Below are positions 54,018-63,828 of a DNA stretch of 64,000 bases, piece by piece. The translations under genes were made by a program, and so were the position numbers. Origin of the DNA: Nodosilinea nodulosa PCC 7104 (GTDB taxonomy: Bacteria; Cyanobacteriota; Cyanobacteriia; Phormidesmidales; Phormidesmidaceae); NCBI RefSeq assembly GCF_000309385.1, contig NZ_JH976537.1, positions 5,648,360 through 5,712,359 on the forward strand. The letters are read 5' to 3'. The notes below the pieces were generated by a model. That model did no database searches and was not told where the DNA came from. It saw only the letters and a program-made list of their open reading frames with translations. Numbering within the stretch: the stretch's first letter is position 1; every line of letters starts with the position of its first letter.

Positions 54018-54650
54018 CTAAACCTGAGGCTCTGGCAGTTTCAGCGTGCCAAATTTAGGTGACCAATATTCCCCTCGGCTTTGAAAAAAGGCCACCTCCT
54101 TGCACTTGCCACGGCGGTTCTCCAGGAGTGAGCACCGCAGCATGACTTTGTCTTGGCCGTCTTTGGTATAGGCATAGCGCTCTAGCAGGGCACCGCAGAC
54201 GGGGCAGGGATGATCGGTAAACAGCTCTGAATTAGTAGCCTGTCGCTGGGCGTGGGGCAGTTCGTAGCGCTTGGCTTTGGCGTTCCAAAACATTACCGTA
54301 CCGCAGGCCGCGCTCGAGCATTTGAGGAAGTGCTTGGCTTTCATCTTCTTGGAACGGGAGAGGACTTTGGTCATTGCCTCCCCGCAGGTAGGGCACTTGG
54401 TTTTGGTTGGTTGTCCGTTGGTGGGTTTTGCCTGATTGGCGGTTGATCGCTCAGCAGGCATTCCATCCGATGTCTGTGGCTGCTCGGCGAAGGTCGGGAG
54501 AGACAGGAGCTTGGACTTGGCCTCGGCGATCGCAGGCGCAAAGTATCCTCGATTCCAGCCAATCAGGTAGGCTTGCCACTCTTTTTCTCCCGTGGCGATC
54601 GTAAAACGTTGAGTCGGGTTAGTCCGATAAAAAAATACCCCGTGGGGCAA
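54018..54650 (-). CDS. Zinc-ribbon protein with topoisomerase-type Cys4 fingers
   Basis: The frame has two C4 zinc fingers (CPTCGEAMTKV...HFLKCSSAAC and CPVCGALLERYAY...VMLRCS) resembling the topoisomerase I C-terminal fingers. The TTG at 54650 falls inside the terminator hairpin at 54635-54675. The true start is therefore unclear, or the 5' end has been lost. No catalytic domain; function unknown. Confidence 0.55.
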   Translation of the reverse strand: MPHGVFFYRTNPTQRFTIATGEKEWQAYLIGWNRGYFAPAIAEAKSKLLSLPTFAEQPQTSDGMPAERSTANQAKPTNGQPTKTKCPTCGEAMTKVLSRSKKMKAKHFLKCSSAACGTVMFWNAKAKRYELPHAQRQATNSELFTDHPCPVCGALLERYAYTKDGQDKVMLRCSLLENRRGKCKEVAFFQSRGEYWSPKFGTLKLPEPQV

Positions 54651-54675
54651 TCGGTTGATCGCCCTAGCGGGGTAT
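54628..54675 (-). terminator. Rho-independent terminator of the RTX phosphatase gene
   Basis: On the minus strand ATACCCCG (54668-54675) pairs with CGGGGTAT (54635-54642), with an inner GGGC/GCCC stem, followed by a run of seven T. It ends about 65 bases beyond the phosphatase stop. Confidence 0.8.
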
Positions 54676-54739
54676 TGTACCTAGGAGTTGGTATCACATC
54701 ACTCGATCGCGCTTTTTGCTCTGCCTCGGCAAAGACAAA

Positions 54740-57451
54740 TTAGGCAAAGATAAACTGACTGGTATCAGCCGCATTCAGGCTGCTGGCCTGAACGCCGCTC
54801 AGCACAGCCAGGGTTTGGTTGCCGAAGTCGATTGAGGTATTGGCACCGATTTGGGTGAAGGCCAGGGTCGCGGCGCTGATGCCTAAGCTGCTTGCACCCT
54901 GGATGCCGATCACATCAGTACCCATCTCAAAGTCGAGGATACAGTTGGGTGCCGAAGGAAGTTCAGCATTGACAATCCAGAACTGGTCGGCACCCGACCC
55001 GCCAGAGAGCAGGTTGTCGCCTCCGCTACCCACAAAGAAGCGATCGCTGCCTTCACCGCCCAGAGCATAGCCGCTGGCTCCCAAAAAGAATGTATCATCT
55101 CCCCTGCCGCCGGAAATCCGATACTGCTCGGCATCGGTGGCATCTAGGGTATCGTTGCCGCTGACCCCAAAGGCACGATCGCCATTGGCCACAAAAATGC
55201 TATCATCGCCGCTGCCCAGGTTAATCCAGTTGTTGCCTGCCGCCGCTCCGGCGATCGCCGTGTCTACGGTGTCGTTGCCTGCGCCCGCATAGAGCAGGTT
55301 GCCCTGGCCAGTGAAGGCTGTGCCAGGGATAGCCACCAGGACATCGTCCCCAGCGGTGCCAACGGGAGCGAGTTGAGTGGGGATTGCACCCATGCTGGGC
55401 GGTTGGGGTACTTCTGCCGGAACGACTAACCCATCGGTACCACCGGCAAAGCCTGCCGCATCAAAGTAGGGAACGTTGCCGACCGTCTGCAGATTGAGGA
55501 TAGTCTCCGCGCCATCGACCGGAGCGGAGACCAGGGTGGAAGCCGTGGAGGCAACACTATCAGGCCCATTTACCAGCGATTCTTCAATAACCCGCCCGGT
55601 GAGGGAACCGACCGCAGGTAGTTCCCAGCCCAGCAGGCTGGCCAGGGTCGGCGCGACATCCGCATTGCTGACCGGGGCCGTGTCGACGAAGCCAGTCTTA
55701 AAGTCAGGCCCGATTGCGGCCATGTTGTTAAAGGTATCGCCGCGGCCAAAGGAACCGTGCATCCCTTGCCCCTGCTGGAGCCCGGTGTCGGCAACCTGGA
55801 CCTCAGCCTGGGGGTCGTTCGGATCGTTCGGGTTGGTGCTAAAGGTTTTGAAGTTGACGACAATCGAGGGCGTGGCTAGCTCTGCCGTGCCTTCTAAGCC
55901 AATGGTGCTGAGTTTCAGGGCACCGGGAACATCACCAAATTTGTCATCGGTAAAGATGCCGCTGATGTAGTCCTTCTGCGCTAAGAGCGAAACAATCTGC
56001 TTCACTAATGCGGGGTCATTGCTGGGCACGTAAAGCAGATCAGAGCCCCCGTTGGCGGCTACCACCACCTGGGTGCCTGGGTCAATCACACCATCGACCA
56101 CCGTACCGCTACCGCCAATCACACCATTGCCATTGGCCGGGGTTTGCCCGGCGGTCGGATCCACTACAGCGTACTGAATATTGTTGATATTGCTGCTGTC
56201 AACCGGCGCTGTGGGTTTGCTGGGGTCATAAAGGGTCGAACCCAGATCGTGGGCCAAGTCGATGGCCACAAAGCCGGGGGGCAAAAATCCGGCATGAACC
56301 GTCGGCGTTTGATTGCCAGCGCTGTCGGTGGTGTAGTAGCTCAGGGTTGAGGAATAGCTGGTGGTGTTGGTGTAGGTCGGGTTGCCAGCGGCATCGAAGG
56401 TTACCCCCACCGCCTGCTTACTGATAGTTGAGAACCCGTGGTCGGCGGTGACAAAAATGTCCGTATTCTCGTACAGGCTGTGGCCAGGGTTTTGGGGGTC
56501 TGGGGTGGCCTTGAGGTAGTCAATAATCTGCTTCAGGTTGGCATCGGCGTTGGCAACGGCGGCCTTGGAGGTGGGGCCGTTGATGCCGATATCCAGGAAG
56601 TTATTGCCGGGGTCAGCGGCATTGAAGGCGTCGCCATTGTTGTGTTGGGTGCCGTCTGGGTCTCTGGACCAGTAGACGGTAGCGAACCCATTGGAGTTGC
56701 CGCTGGCGATATCGGCCACAAACTGAGGTAAAACCGCCTTGGTGGTGGCATCGGCAAAATACTGCTGCTGGGCCGTATTGGCGTTCAGCGTTCCAGCGGT
56801 GGTCAGGTTGCCTGAGGGCTGCACCCTGGCCGTGGGTACGACCGCTAAGCCGGCTGCCGTCAGGCGATCGGCAATATCTTGAGATAGAGGCACAGCGGCC
56901 TGTGAGCCGGTGGCGGCGCTGGTCGGTGGGGTGACGCCGTTGGTGCTGTCGTCGATGATCACCGTGTCAGGGGTGATATTGGCAGAGGCGAGGCCATCGG
57001 TGCGCTGAAGCTGGCTGACGTCTTGAATGGCCACGGGGCCAAGCTTGCCGATCGCGGCGGTCGAGTAGCCGTTGAGTCGGGCATAGGCCAGCAGCGATTC
57101 TTCGGTGAGAAAGTTATTGCTGCTAAAGGACGTGTCTGGGTCGGCCAAATTTGAATTGGCGTTGAGATCGGTCAGAATGGGGTCATTTTCAATGAAGGGC
57201 GTGACGCTACCGTTGGCGTTAGGTACTGGATAGCCCGTATAAACGGTGTTGCTGAAGTCGCCTGTGTCGCCTAGGTAATGGCCGGTGGCAATGGCTGAAG
57301 CATTAGGCGTCGTAAACGTCGGGAATAGAGAGTGGCTATTGGAGAAGTTAACGCCATCCTGCCGAATGCTGTAAAGCGTTGGGGCATCAGTAGGGTTGAC
57401 CGAACCAGGGCGCAAACCATCAGCCACGAACACGACAATATTTCTGGCCAT
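54740..57451 (-). CDS. Secreted type I phosphodiesterase/nucleotide pyrophosphatase with RTX-like repeats
   Basis: ATG 57451 (MARNIVVFVADGLRPGSV) is preferred to the TTG upstream. The 903-residue protein has the alkaline-phosphatase-superfamily metal Asp (VADGL), nucleophile Thr in SLFPTFTTPNASAIATGHY and TADHGFS. The C-terminal 200 residues hold glycine/aspartate-rich repeats (GAGNDTVDTAI, LGSGDDSIFVA, GGRGDDTFFLG, GGEGSDRFFVG) of the calcium-binding RTX type. No Sec signal, so type I secretion is likely. It releases phosphate from esters outside the cell. Confidence 0.9.
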   Translation of the reverse strand: MARNIVVFVADGLRPGSVNPTDAPTLYSIRQDGVNFSNSHSLFPTFTTPNASAIATGHYLGDTGDFSNTVYTGYPVPNANGSVTPFIENDPILTDLNANSNLADPDTSFSSNNFLTEESLLAYARLNGYSTAAIGKLGPVAIQDVSQLQRTDGLASANITPDTVIIDDSTNGVTPPTSAATGSQAAVPLSQDIADRLTAAGLAVVPTARVQPSGNLTTAGTLNANTAQQQYFADATTKAVLPQFVADIASGNSNGFATVYWSRDPDGTQHNNGDAFNAADPGNNFLDIGINGPTSKAAVANADANLKQIIDYLKATPDPQNPGHSLYENTDIFVTADHGFSTISKQAVGVTFDAAGNPTYTNTTSYSSTLSYYTTDSAGNQTPTVHAGFLPPGFVAIDLAHDLGSTLYDPSKPTAPVDSSNINNIQYAVVDPTAGQTPANGNGVIGGSGTVVDGVIDPGTQVVVAANGGSDLLYVPSNDPALVKQIVSLLAQKDYISGIFTDDKFGDVPGALKLSTIGLEGTAELATPSIVVNFKTFSTNPNDPNDPQAEVQVADTGLQQGQGMHGSFGRGDTFNNMAAIGPDFKTGFVDTAPVSNADVAPTLASLLGWELPAVGSLTGRVIEESLVNGPDSVASTASTLVSAPVDGAETILNLQTVGNVPYFDAAGFAGGTDGLVVPAEVPQPPSMGAIPTQLAPVGTAGDDVLVAIPGTAFTGQGNLLYAGAGNDTVDTAIAGAAAGNNWINLGSGDDSIFVANGDRAFGVSGNDTLDATDAEQYRISGGRGDDTFFLGASGYALGGEGSDRFFVGSGGDNLLSGGSGADQFWIVNAELPSAPNCILDFEMGTDVIGIQGASSLGISAATLAFTQIGANTSIDFGNQTLAVLSGVQASSLNAADTSQFIFA

Positions 57452-58393
57452 AAAAAATCCCAATTTTTGGATCAAAACTGCTGTAACGGAGAGCAGTCTT
57501 CCTGAAAGGAAAAATCGGAAAGACTGCGTTTCTTAGTGCTAATCACTTAACTTCCTGAAGCACTATATGGCACAACAAGCTTAGGGATTAGCGCGAATGA
57601 ACAAGCTGAAAATTGAGAATTTTGGCCAATAAAAGCTCAGGTAAACTTGAGACTTCCTTGAGGGATAGTCCTTAGCTTTTGCCGAAAAATCTCATTTAAC
57701 AAAAGGATTATGCACTAAAAACGATTGAATTTAGTTTGACAATCAATTAAATTTTAGGGGTAAATAGATTAAAGAGTGAATTAATTAAAATGCTCAGCTG
57801 AAAGTTTAAATTGGGTTAAATTCGCAAAAAAATAGGCCAAAAATAGGCCCAAGAAGACATACGCTTAAGAATTTATATTTGACTTAATAATAGCCAAACC
57901 AGACTCTAAAAAGTTGAGCCTAGGCTTGAGATTGATTAATCACTCCACTCGCCAAGCTATTTCTAGGAACGAATTTTACGCTGTTTGGATGACTTCAAAG
58001 AATATAAAATGGCTAAAATTCTCCATTATTTGGGTAACCGTGCGTCGCTCACAACCTCACTGATGGCGGCGATCCAAATTTGCGGTCATTTTCCTATGCG
58101 TAAGAGAGCAGCGGCGATCGCCTCGGCGTTATAAGAAAATTAAGCCCTGGCTGTGTCATTCTGATGTCAGACTTGTGTTAGTCGGGTAGCAGTAAGCCGG
58201 GCCGGGCTGAAATCTCTGGCTGAGGCCAAATCCGAACCGCATTAACCCGGTTCAGCAAAGACCGCGCCGTAGGGGCATTGGCGCAGCCATGCTCGCAGCA
58301 TACGCCGTTTGCCCTATCCAATTAGGGGGCAGCTAAACGGGATTTGGTGCGAGACGTGGCGGCGGGTTGTCCTGGATTAATACCGTTTATGGC
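57452..58393. other. Long non-coding stretch, AT-rich then GC-rich
   Basis: About 940 bp between the phosphatase gene and the htpG remnant. 57480-58030 is AT-rich and must carry the phosphatase promoter. CACTTAACTTCC near 57545 contains a Pho-box-like half but no partner at proper spacing. 58150-58390 is GC-richer with no supported frame. I see no tRNA or structured RNA. Confidence 0.5.
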
Positions 58394-58430
58394 AAAGAAT
58401 CCCAGTTTCTTCAAGAAACCGGGATTCTTT
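58394..58430 (-). terminator. Hairpin at the 3' side of the htpG remnant
   Basis: AAAGAATCCC pairs with GGGATTCTTT, with an inner GTTTCTT/AAGAAAC. Repeats of this wording are common between cyanobacterial genes. It could terminate the old htpG transcript or be a dispersed repeat. Confidence 0.55.
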
Positions 58431-58453
58431 CCGCACAGACGCCTTCTGTCGCG

Positions 58454-58717
58454 CTATCGCTCGGTCAGTTTAGTCAGCAGGATGTCATGGCGCTCTAAAA
58501 AGGTCTTCATACCGTCGGCATCAAACCCCTTTTGGGCCATCAGCGCCGTGTCGTACACCTGGTTGCAGATCAGCTTGGCCAGATCGCCTGCCGTGGAACC
58601 ACTGCCGACGGCACCAATGATCGTGCTCTGACTCAGGCCCAGCAGTTTTTGAATCAGCGGATAGGCCGTATCTACCATCAGCACGTAGTCTTCGGGAAAC
58701 TGAAGCTCCTGCAAATG
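58454..58717 (-). pseudogene. htpG: htpG (Hsp90) C-terminal remnant
   Basis: The minus frame encodes LQFPEDYVLMVDTAYPLIQK...DLAKLICNQVYDTALMAQKG...LERHDILLTKLTER, the C-terminal dimerisation end of HtpG, about 85 residues of a ~650-residue protein. The upstream part is replaced at about 58718 by a transposase fragment, so this is a truncated relic. Confidence 0.8.
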
Positions 58718-58742
58718 GTTGCAGTGCAACTACTCCAGCGCC

Positions 58743-58898
58743 ATGGATTGTCCTCACTGCCAAAGCCTCCAAGTTGTGAAGAATAGGCGGGAATTGCTCT
58801 CCGCCGGTGTCCTGCTTCAGCAATATCGCTGCAACGACTGCGGCAAGCAATTTAATGAGCGGACGGGCACCCCAATGGCGCGCCTGAGAAACGTTTGA
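58743..58898 (+). pseudogene. Zinc-ribbon transposase, N-terminal fragment
   Basis: The frame MDCPHCQSLQVVKN...RYQ-type zinc ribbon (QYRCNDCGKQFNERTGTPMARLR) matches the start of the transposase at 62491 nearly residue for residue, including GCAGTGCAAC before the ATG. It breaks off after MARLR in a 34-bp palindrome. The remaining ~280 residues are absent. Confidence 0.85.
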
Positions 58899-58917
58899 GC
58901 GCTCAAACGTTTCTCAG
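58884..58917. repeat. 34-bp perfect palindrome at a rearrangement junction
   Basis: The arm CTGAGAAACGTTTGAGC is followed directly by its exact complement, with no loop. It begins where the transposase fragment loses homology. It is not followed by a T-tract. Confidence 0.85.
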
Positions 58918-59048
58918 GTATCTGAATGACTTAACTGATTGACTATGGCTATAAAAGTTCTTGCGCGGTGCATTGCTTCGTGTTGGCAGAGCTTCCCCTT
59001 GGTGTTATGCACCCTACGAAATTCCTTGCCTTTAAACCTGACCAACAC

Positions 59049-59867
59049 CTAGCCAAACTGGCCATTGACATAGTTGCGGGTGGCCTCTTGAGCAGGTTGA
59101 TCAAAGATTTTTCGAGTAGGAGCAAACTCAACTAGATAGCCGCTGCGCTTGCCGTCTTCAGTGGCCTCAGCATTGAAAAAAGCCGTGTAGTCAGCCATTC
59201 GCGCTGCCTGCTGCATGTTGTGGGTGACGATAATAATGGTGTACTCTTCGGCCAGTTCGCGAATCAGCGACTCTATCTTGAGCGTCGAAAGCGGGTCGAG
59301 CGACGAGCAGGGTTCATCCATGAGTACCACATCGGGTTCGGTAGAAATGGCGCGGGCAATGCAGAGCCGCTGCTGCTGACCGCCCGACAGCGACAGGCCA
59401 TTGGTTTTGAGCTTGTCTTTGACCTCCTCCCACAGGGCAGACCGCTTGAGCGAGCGTTCTACCAGTTCGTCCAGGTCGGTTGTGAGGCCGGTGGCGCGGG
59501 CCCCAAAGGCGATGTTGTCATAGATGGATTTAGGAAAGGGGTTGGGCTGCTGAAATACCATGCCAATGCGGCGGCGCACCTGCACGGCATCGACATCTTG
59601 ATACAAATCCTGGCCGTAGTAAGTGACGCGCCCGTCGAGATGAAAGCTATCGATCAGGTCATTGAGGCGATTAAAGCAGCGAATCAGTGTACTTTTGCCG
59701 CAGCCCGAGGGGCCAATCAGGGCGGTAACTTTGCGCTCGGGAATGGCCATATTGACATTGCGCAGGGCCAAAAAGTCGCCGTAGTAGACGTTGAGCTGCT
59801 CGGTGGCGATCACTGTTTCAGTGTCTCGCAGCGCCGGTACATCGGTATGCTGGGCGGTATGTTCCAT
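59049..59867 (-). CDS. pstB: Phosphate ABC transporter ATP-binding protein
   Basis: The 272-residue form from ATG 59867 fits family length; a TTG at 59918 would add 17 residues. Walker [28 protein letters not shown], signature [15 protein letters not shown], Walker [14 protein letters not shown] and H loop IIVTHN are present. The [11 protein letters not shown] segment is diagnostic for PstB. Third gene of a pstCAB unit. Confidence 0.93.
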   Translation of the reverse strand: MEHTAQHTDVPALRDTETVIATEQLNVYYGDFLALRNVNMAIPERKVTALIGPSGCGKSTLIRCFNRLNDLIDSFHLDGRVTYYGQDLYQDVDAVQVRRRIGMVFQQPNPFPKSIYDNIAFGARATGLTTDLDELVERSLKRSALWEEVKDKLKTNGLSLSGGQQQRLCIARAISTEPDVVLMDEPCSSLDPLSTLKIESLIRELAEEYTIIIVTHNMQQAARMADYTAFFNAEATEDGKRSGYLVEFAPTRKIFDQPAQEATRNYVNGQFG

Positions 59868-59943
59868 GGGTTCAACACTAGATACTGCGAGGGTCAACGG
59901 GTCGGTGAGGTGGTCCAAGCCGCAACTCGGCCAGGGTTTGACC

Positions 59944-60834
59944 TCAATAGATCTGCTTGCGGGTGGCCCAGCGGGAGAGAATGCTGGTGAGCATCACAAT
60001 GCCCACCAAAATGAGGGCGGCGGCCCAGGCCAGCCGTTGCTGCCCCTCGTAGGGCACCCTGGCAAAGTTATAGACCAGCACCGAAAGCGATGCCGTGGGC
60101 TGAAGCAGGCTGTCAAGCCAGTACTGCGAGAACAGAGCGGTAAACAGCAGCGGGGCCGTTTCGCCTGCCGCACGGGCCACGGCCAGGGTGAGGCCGGTAG
60201 CGATCGCAGGCAAAGCCGCCGGCAGTACCACCCGTAGCACCGTCTGAAACTTCGATGCGCCCATGCCGATCGCCGCCCAGCGCACCTGCTTGGGCACAAT
60301 TTGCAGCGACTCATCGGTAGTGCGCACAATGATGGGCAGCATCAAAACCCCCAGGGCAAAGCCGCCCGCCACCGCCGAGTAGGTGCCGGTGGTAATTACA
60401 AACAGCCCGTAGATAAACACCCCCATCAAAATCGAGGGCACGCCGCTGAGCACGTTGGTGGCAAAGCGAATCCAGCGGGGCACCTGGCCCTGACTAAACT
60501 CCGAAAGGTAGACAGCGGCCAGCACCCCAAAGGGCACGCTGACCAATGCGCCGATGCCCACCATGATCAGGGTGCCGATCAGGGCATTGGCAAACCCGCC
60601 CTGGTCTGGGGCCAAGGGCGGCGGTGGCAACTGCGTAAACGCCGCCCAGTTGAGGCGCGAAAAGCCGCGAAAAACCACATACGCCAGCACCAGTACCAGC
60701 GGAATCAGCGCCAGCAGGGTGAAAAAGCCCGCCACGCCGGTCCAAAAGAGGTCGAAGTAGCCGGGGCCGGAGGTTTGATCAGCGATCGCCCGGCGGGCGC
60801 GATCGGCACGGGTGCGGTAGTCAGTAGCTGTCAT
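59944..60834 (-). CDS. pstA: Phosphate ABC transporter permease
   Basis: The 296-residue permease has six spans, an EAA-like loop ([23 protein letters not shown]) and the PstA pattern [33 protein letters not shown] and [17 protein letters not shown]. It lies 45 bp after pstC. Confidence 0.93.
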   Translation of the reverse strand: MTATDYRTRADRARRAIADQTSGPGYFDLFWTGVAGFFTLLALIPLVLVLAYVVFRGFSRLNWAAFTQLPPPPLAPDQGGFANALIGTLIMVGIGALVSVPFGVLAAVYLSEFSQGQVPRWIRFATNVLSGVPSILMGVFIYGLFVITTGTYSAVAGGFALGVLMLPIIVRTTDESLQIVPKQVRWAAIGMGASKFQTVLRVVLPAALPAIATGLTLAVARAAGETAPLLFTALFSQYWLDSLLQPTASLSVLVYNFARVPYEGQQRLAWAAALILVGIVMLTSILSRWATRKQIY

Positions 60835-60879
60835 CGTCGTGCTCTCTGCTATCGTTTACGGCTGCGCTTCTGGTTGCGC

Positions 60880-61836
60880 TTACTTGTAGACATTGACCCG
60901 CTGCACGATCATTTCGGCCAGAATGTTGACCACCAGCGTGAGGCCAAACAGCACCAGCCCGGCGTACATCAGCGCTGCAATTTGCAGGTCGCCCGCCTCG
61001 GCAAACTGGTTGGCCAGCAGCGAGGCCACGGTGTTGGCTGGGGCCAAAATAGATATATTCAGGTCGTTCGAATTGCCAATCAGCATTGTGACCGCCATGG
61101 TTTCGCCCATGGCTCGCCCCAGGGCCAGCATGATGCCCCCCACAATCCCAGAAAACGCTGCCGGAATCAGCACCCGAAAGATTGCCGTCCAGCGGGTGGC
61201 GCCCATACCAAGGGCCGCCTGCCGCAGGGCCGGGGGTAGCGAAATTAGCGAGTCACGAGCAATGGCGGTGATAATTGGCAAAATCATCACGGTTAACACT
61301 AGGGCCGCAGGCAGCATGCCGGGGCCTAGGTAGGCGGTGCCAAACAGGGGAATCCAGCCCAGATTCTGGTGCAGCCAGTCCCCAATTGGCCCCAAAAACG
61401 GGATCAGCACAAAGATGCCCCAGATGCCGTACACCACGCTAGGAATCGCCGCCAGCATTTCCACCATGAAGCTGAGCACGGTGCGCACCGGGCGGGGCAA
61501 AAAGTCTTCGCTGAGAAACAGGGCGGTACCCACCCCAATCGGCACCGCCAGCAGCAGGGCGATAAACGAACTGACCAGGGTGCCATAGATCACCGGCAGG
61601 GCCCCGTAGGCGTCGTCTACTGGGTTCCAGGAGCTAGTCACTAAAAACTCCAGGCCGTAGCGGCGAATGGCGGGCATGGCATCGATCGCCACCTGTACGC
61701 CAATAAATACCAGCACTGCCGCCACCCCAAATGCCATCAGGCGCGTCAGCCAGGTAAAACTGCGATCGCTCCACTGACTGCGCTGCGATCGCGCTTCAAT
61801 GGGCTTACCCTTGGGGCCTGAGGTTGAACTTGTCAT
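60880..61836 (-). CDS. pstC: Phosphate ABC transporter permease
   Basis: The 318-residue permease has six spans, EMLAAIPSVVYGIWGIFVLIPFL and the EAA-like loop LGMGATRWTAIFRVLIPAAFSGI, followed by LGRAMGETMAVTMLIGN. First gene of the unit. No pstS is found in the window, where it would normally precede pstC. Confidence 0.93.
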   Translation of the reverse strand: MTSSTSGPKGKPIEARSQRSQWSDRSFTWLTRLMAFGVAAVLVFIGVQVAIDAMPAIRRYGLEFLVTSSWNPVDDAYGALPVIYGTLVSSFIALLLAVPIGVGTALFLSEDFLPRPVRTVLSFMVEMLAAIPSVVYGIWGIFVLIPFLGPIGDWLHQNLGWIPLFGTAYLGPGMLPAALVLTVMILPIITAIARDSLISLPPALRQAALGMGATRWTAIFRVLIPAAFSGIVGGIMLALGRAMGETMAVTMLIGNSNDLNISILAPANTVASLLANQFAEAGDLQIAALMYAGLVLFGLTLVVNILAEMIVQRVNVYK

Positions 61837-61975
61837 GGAATTTTCACTTAATTACTGCCATTAATCTCGAACCAGGCCTGGCTCAAAACTTGCATCATTC
61901 TGGTAGCTTGGAACTGGTAGCTTGAAATAACAATTCAAAAAGACACCTTCATACTTGTCAAAGAAGGATTGCCTG

Positions 61976-61994
61976 GGGTTAACTGGTGTTTAAG
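61976..61994 (-). promoter_or_regulatory. Pho-box-like tandem repeat upstream of pstC
   Basis: On the minus strand CTTAAACA, CCA, GTTAACCC form two related 8-mers 11 bp apart, the layout of cyanobacterial SphR/PhoB boxes (repeats near CTTAACCT with 3-bp spacers). The site is about 140 bp before the pstC start. The rest of 61837-62438 shows no gene. Confidence 0.55.
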
Positions 61995-62438
61995 ATAATT
62001 GCAGCCGTGAGCGATATCTATCTTTTGGCATAAGTTTTTTGATTCAAGTAAAACGCTCAAAAGCCTTTGAAGCAAATCCTATCCGAGCTCTAATCGCTGG
62101 CTAAACGCTTTATAGCCTAGCTTTTAGCCCTTCCCATCGACAGATAAATAGATTCAAATTTTTCTTGCTTTTGACAAACGACCCAAGCCTTCGTCGAGGC
62201 TAACGTTACTGTGGGTGAATTGGCTCTGGCACATAGAATTTTCTCCTGCAAATCAAGATTTTAGTTCATTTTTGCTTCTGTTCACCAGAGTCTAATTCGG
62301 AAAAACTCAGGCTAGGGCCGTGATTGCTAGTAAGTCAAATCCAGCTAGAAACGCATCACTTTATCAAATGACAAAGCGTCCCTTTAAAGCTTAGACTAGG
62401 TCTGTTCATCAGCTATGGTCGCATCTTGGGTGGGCACT

Positions 62439-63493
62439 GGTCTGTTAATCGATGAGAGCTAGAATACTGGCAGTGCAACGAGATCACGCAATGGATTGTC
62501 CTCACTGTCAGAGCCAACAGGTTAGCAAAAATGGGCGAGAGCCCCGTTCCGACGGTACTCTCATGCAGCGGTATCGCTGTCGAGAGTGTGGCAAACAATT
62601 CAATGAACGGACCGGCACCCCAATGGCTCGATTACGAGCATCCAGCGCAGTCGTGGTTTTTGCTCTCAATGTCCGCAGCGAAGGGATGGGAGTGCGAGCG
62701 ACGGCACGGTCCTTTGGGAAGTCCCACTCCACGCTTCTGCGCTGGGAACAACGTCTCGCCGATACGGTGGGCTCTTGGTCACCGCCTGCGCCTGAGGGTC
62801 GTGAGGTCACGCTAGAAGGTGACGAAGTGTACACTCGTGTCGGCGAGAACCTTCCCCCCCGCCAGTTCTGAAGGATGGACGATTCACGTTATTGAACGTA
62901 CCAGTCGCTATTGGGTCGCTGCTCAGGCTGGGCTTAAGGATGCCACCCTATTTCAACAAGGCACCCAACCCGCTTGGCGGTGGGCTCAAGCCTGCCCTTA
63001 TATTCGGTGGTTCACCGACGGCGAGCGGCGCTATGGCTAAGCATTATGGGACCTAGCCAGTGTCTATCTGGCGCTCCGCGATTACCCAAGCGGCTACCGC
63101 ACCCGAAAAGTCTGGCGAGAAGGCTTGGAAGTGGCGATGAAAATCAAGGGGTCTCAAGGTCAGCGGCGCGTGGTCTGGGTCAAGACGGAGCATCCCTTTA
63201 CGGCCATTAGTCCCATGGTAGAGGTGCATGCCAATCATAATGAGGCTCAAAATGCCGCTCTGAGGCGACGGTGCAGCGCCTACCGTCGGCGTCAGAACTT
63301 GTACGCCAAAACACGGGCGGCATTGCAACGAGCCTTAGATGCTCAGCGGATCATTCACAGCTGGGTAAGACCGCATTGGGGGTTAAGGAAACGCACCACT
63401 CCGGCCATGGCGATAGGCCTCTGCTTTAGACCCTTATCAACTCAGGAAATCCTTTGCATGAGAGTGTTTCGATGCATCTCCTCTTAACAGACC
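62439..63493 (+). mobile_element. Zinc-ribbon-transposase insertion sequence, about 1.05 kb
   Basis: GGTCTGTTAA at 62439-62448 and its complement at 63484-63493 form the ends. A second similar word, GGTCTGTTCATCAGC, lies at about 62398, so an older or alternative left end exists. No clear target duplication is seen. Confidence 0.6.
62491..63487 (+). pseudogene. Decayed IS1-like zinc-ribbon DDE transposase
   Basis: The frame has a zinc ribbon (MDCPHCQSQQVSKNG...YRCRECGKQF), HTH (ARSFGKSHSTLLRWEQ) and DDE parts (LEGDEVYTRV, WFTDGERRYG, HNEAQNAALRR). A seven-C run at 62854-62860 shifts the frame; six C would join LPP to ASSEGWTIHVIERTSRYW. An in-frame TAA at about 63038 (after ERRYG) also breaks it. 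Two lesions make it non-functional unless the C-run is a sequencing artefact. Confidence 0.85.
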
Positions 63494-63513
63494 TGTGCCC
63501 GCGATATCGACTT

Positions 63514-63610
63514 ATGTCAAGTCCGCTTAATCGACCACACTATGGACTCAGCACAGGCGGGTCTTAGCGGCCTACAATTCTTAGGTTAATTGACCGGACT
63601 TGATGTTAGG
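63514..63610. repeat. 97-bp direct repeat, copy A
   Basis: It matches 63829-63925 without gaps, sharing CTTAAT, CACACTATGGA, ATTCTTAGGTT and CGGACTTGAT. The copy's own ends include CAAGTCCG and its complement CGGACTTG, so it is also an inverted-repeat unit. No coding capacity. Confidence 0.7.
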
Positions 63611-63828
63611 TTCGTGTAGTTGACCTTACCTCAAATCACGAAAATGGTGGTCATCAACGTCAGCAGGAACTGGCGCTGCGGTTTGCTAAAGGGCCTACTG
63701 TCGTCAGCAGACCCACTACTATGCTGTTGAGGCTATCCATCCGTGCATCGTGTTTTACTTGCACCTGCACTCTATGCGGTGGATAGCTTTTCTCCAACCC
63801 ATCCCCAAAAACTGTCCGGAGTATTACT

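Noticed and set aside
58394-58430. CRISPR-like repeat
   Set aside because: A single hairpin without spacers or further copies nearby; no CRISPR array or cas gene is seen anywhere in the window.
60301-61239. 312-aa frame antisense to pstA/pstC
   Set aside because: His/Gln/Arg-rich shadow of two well-supported permease genes in high-GC DNA.
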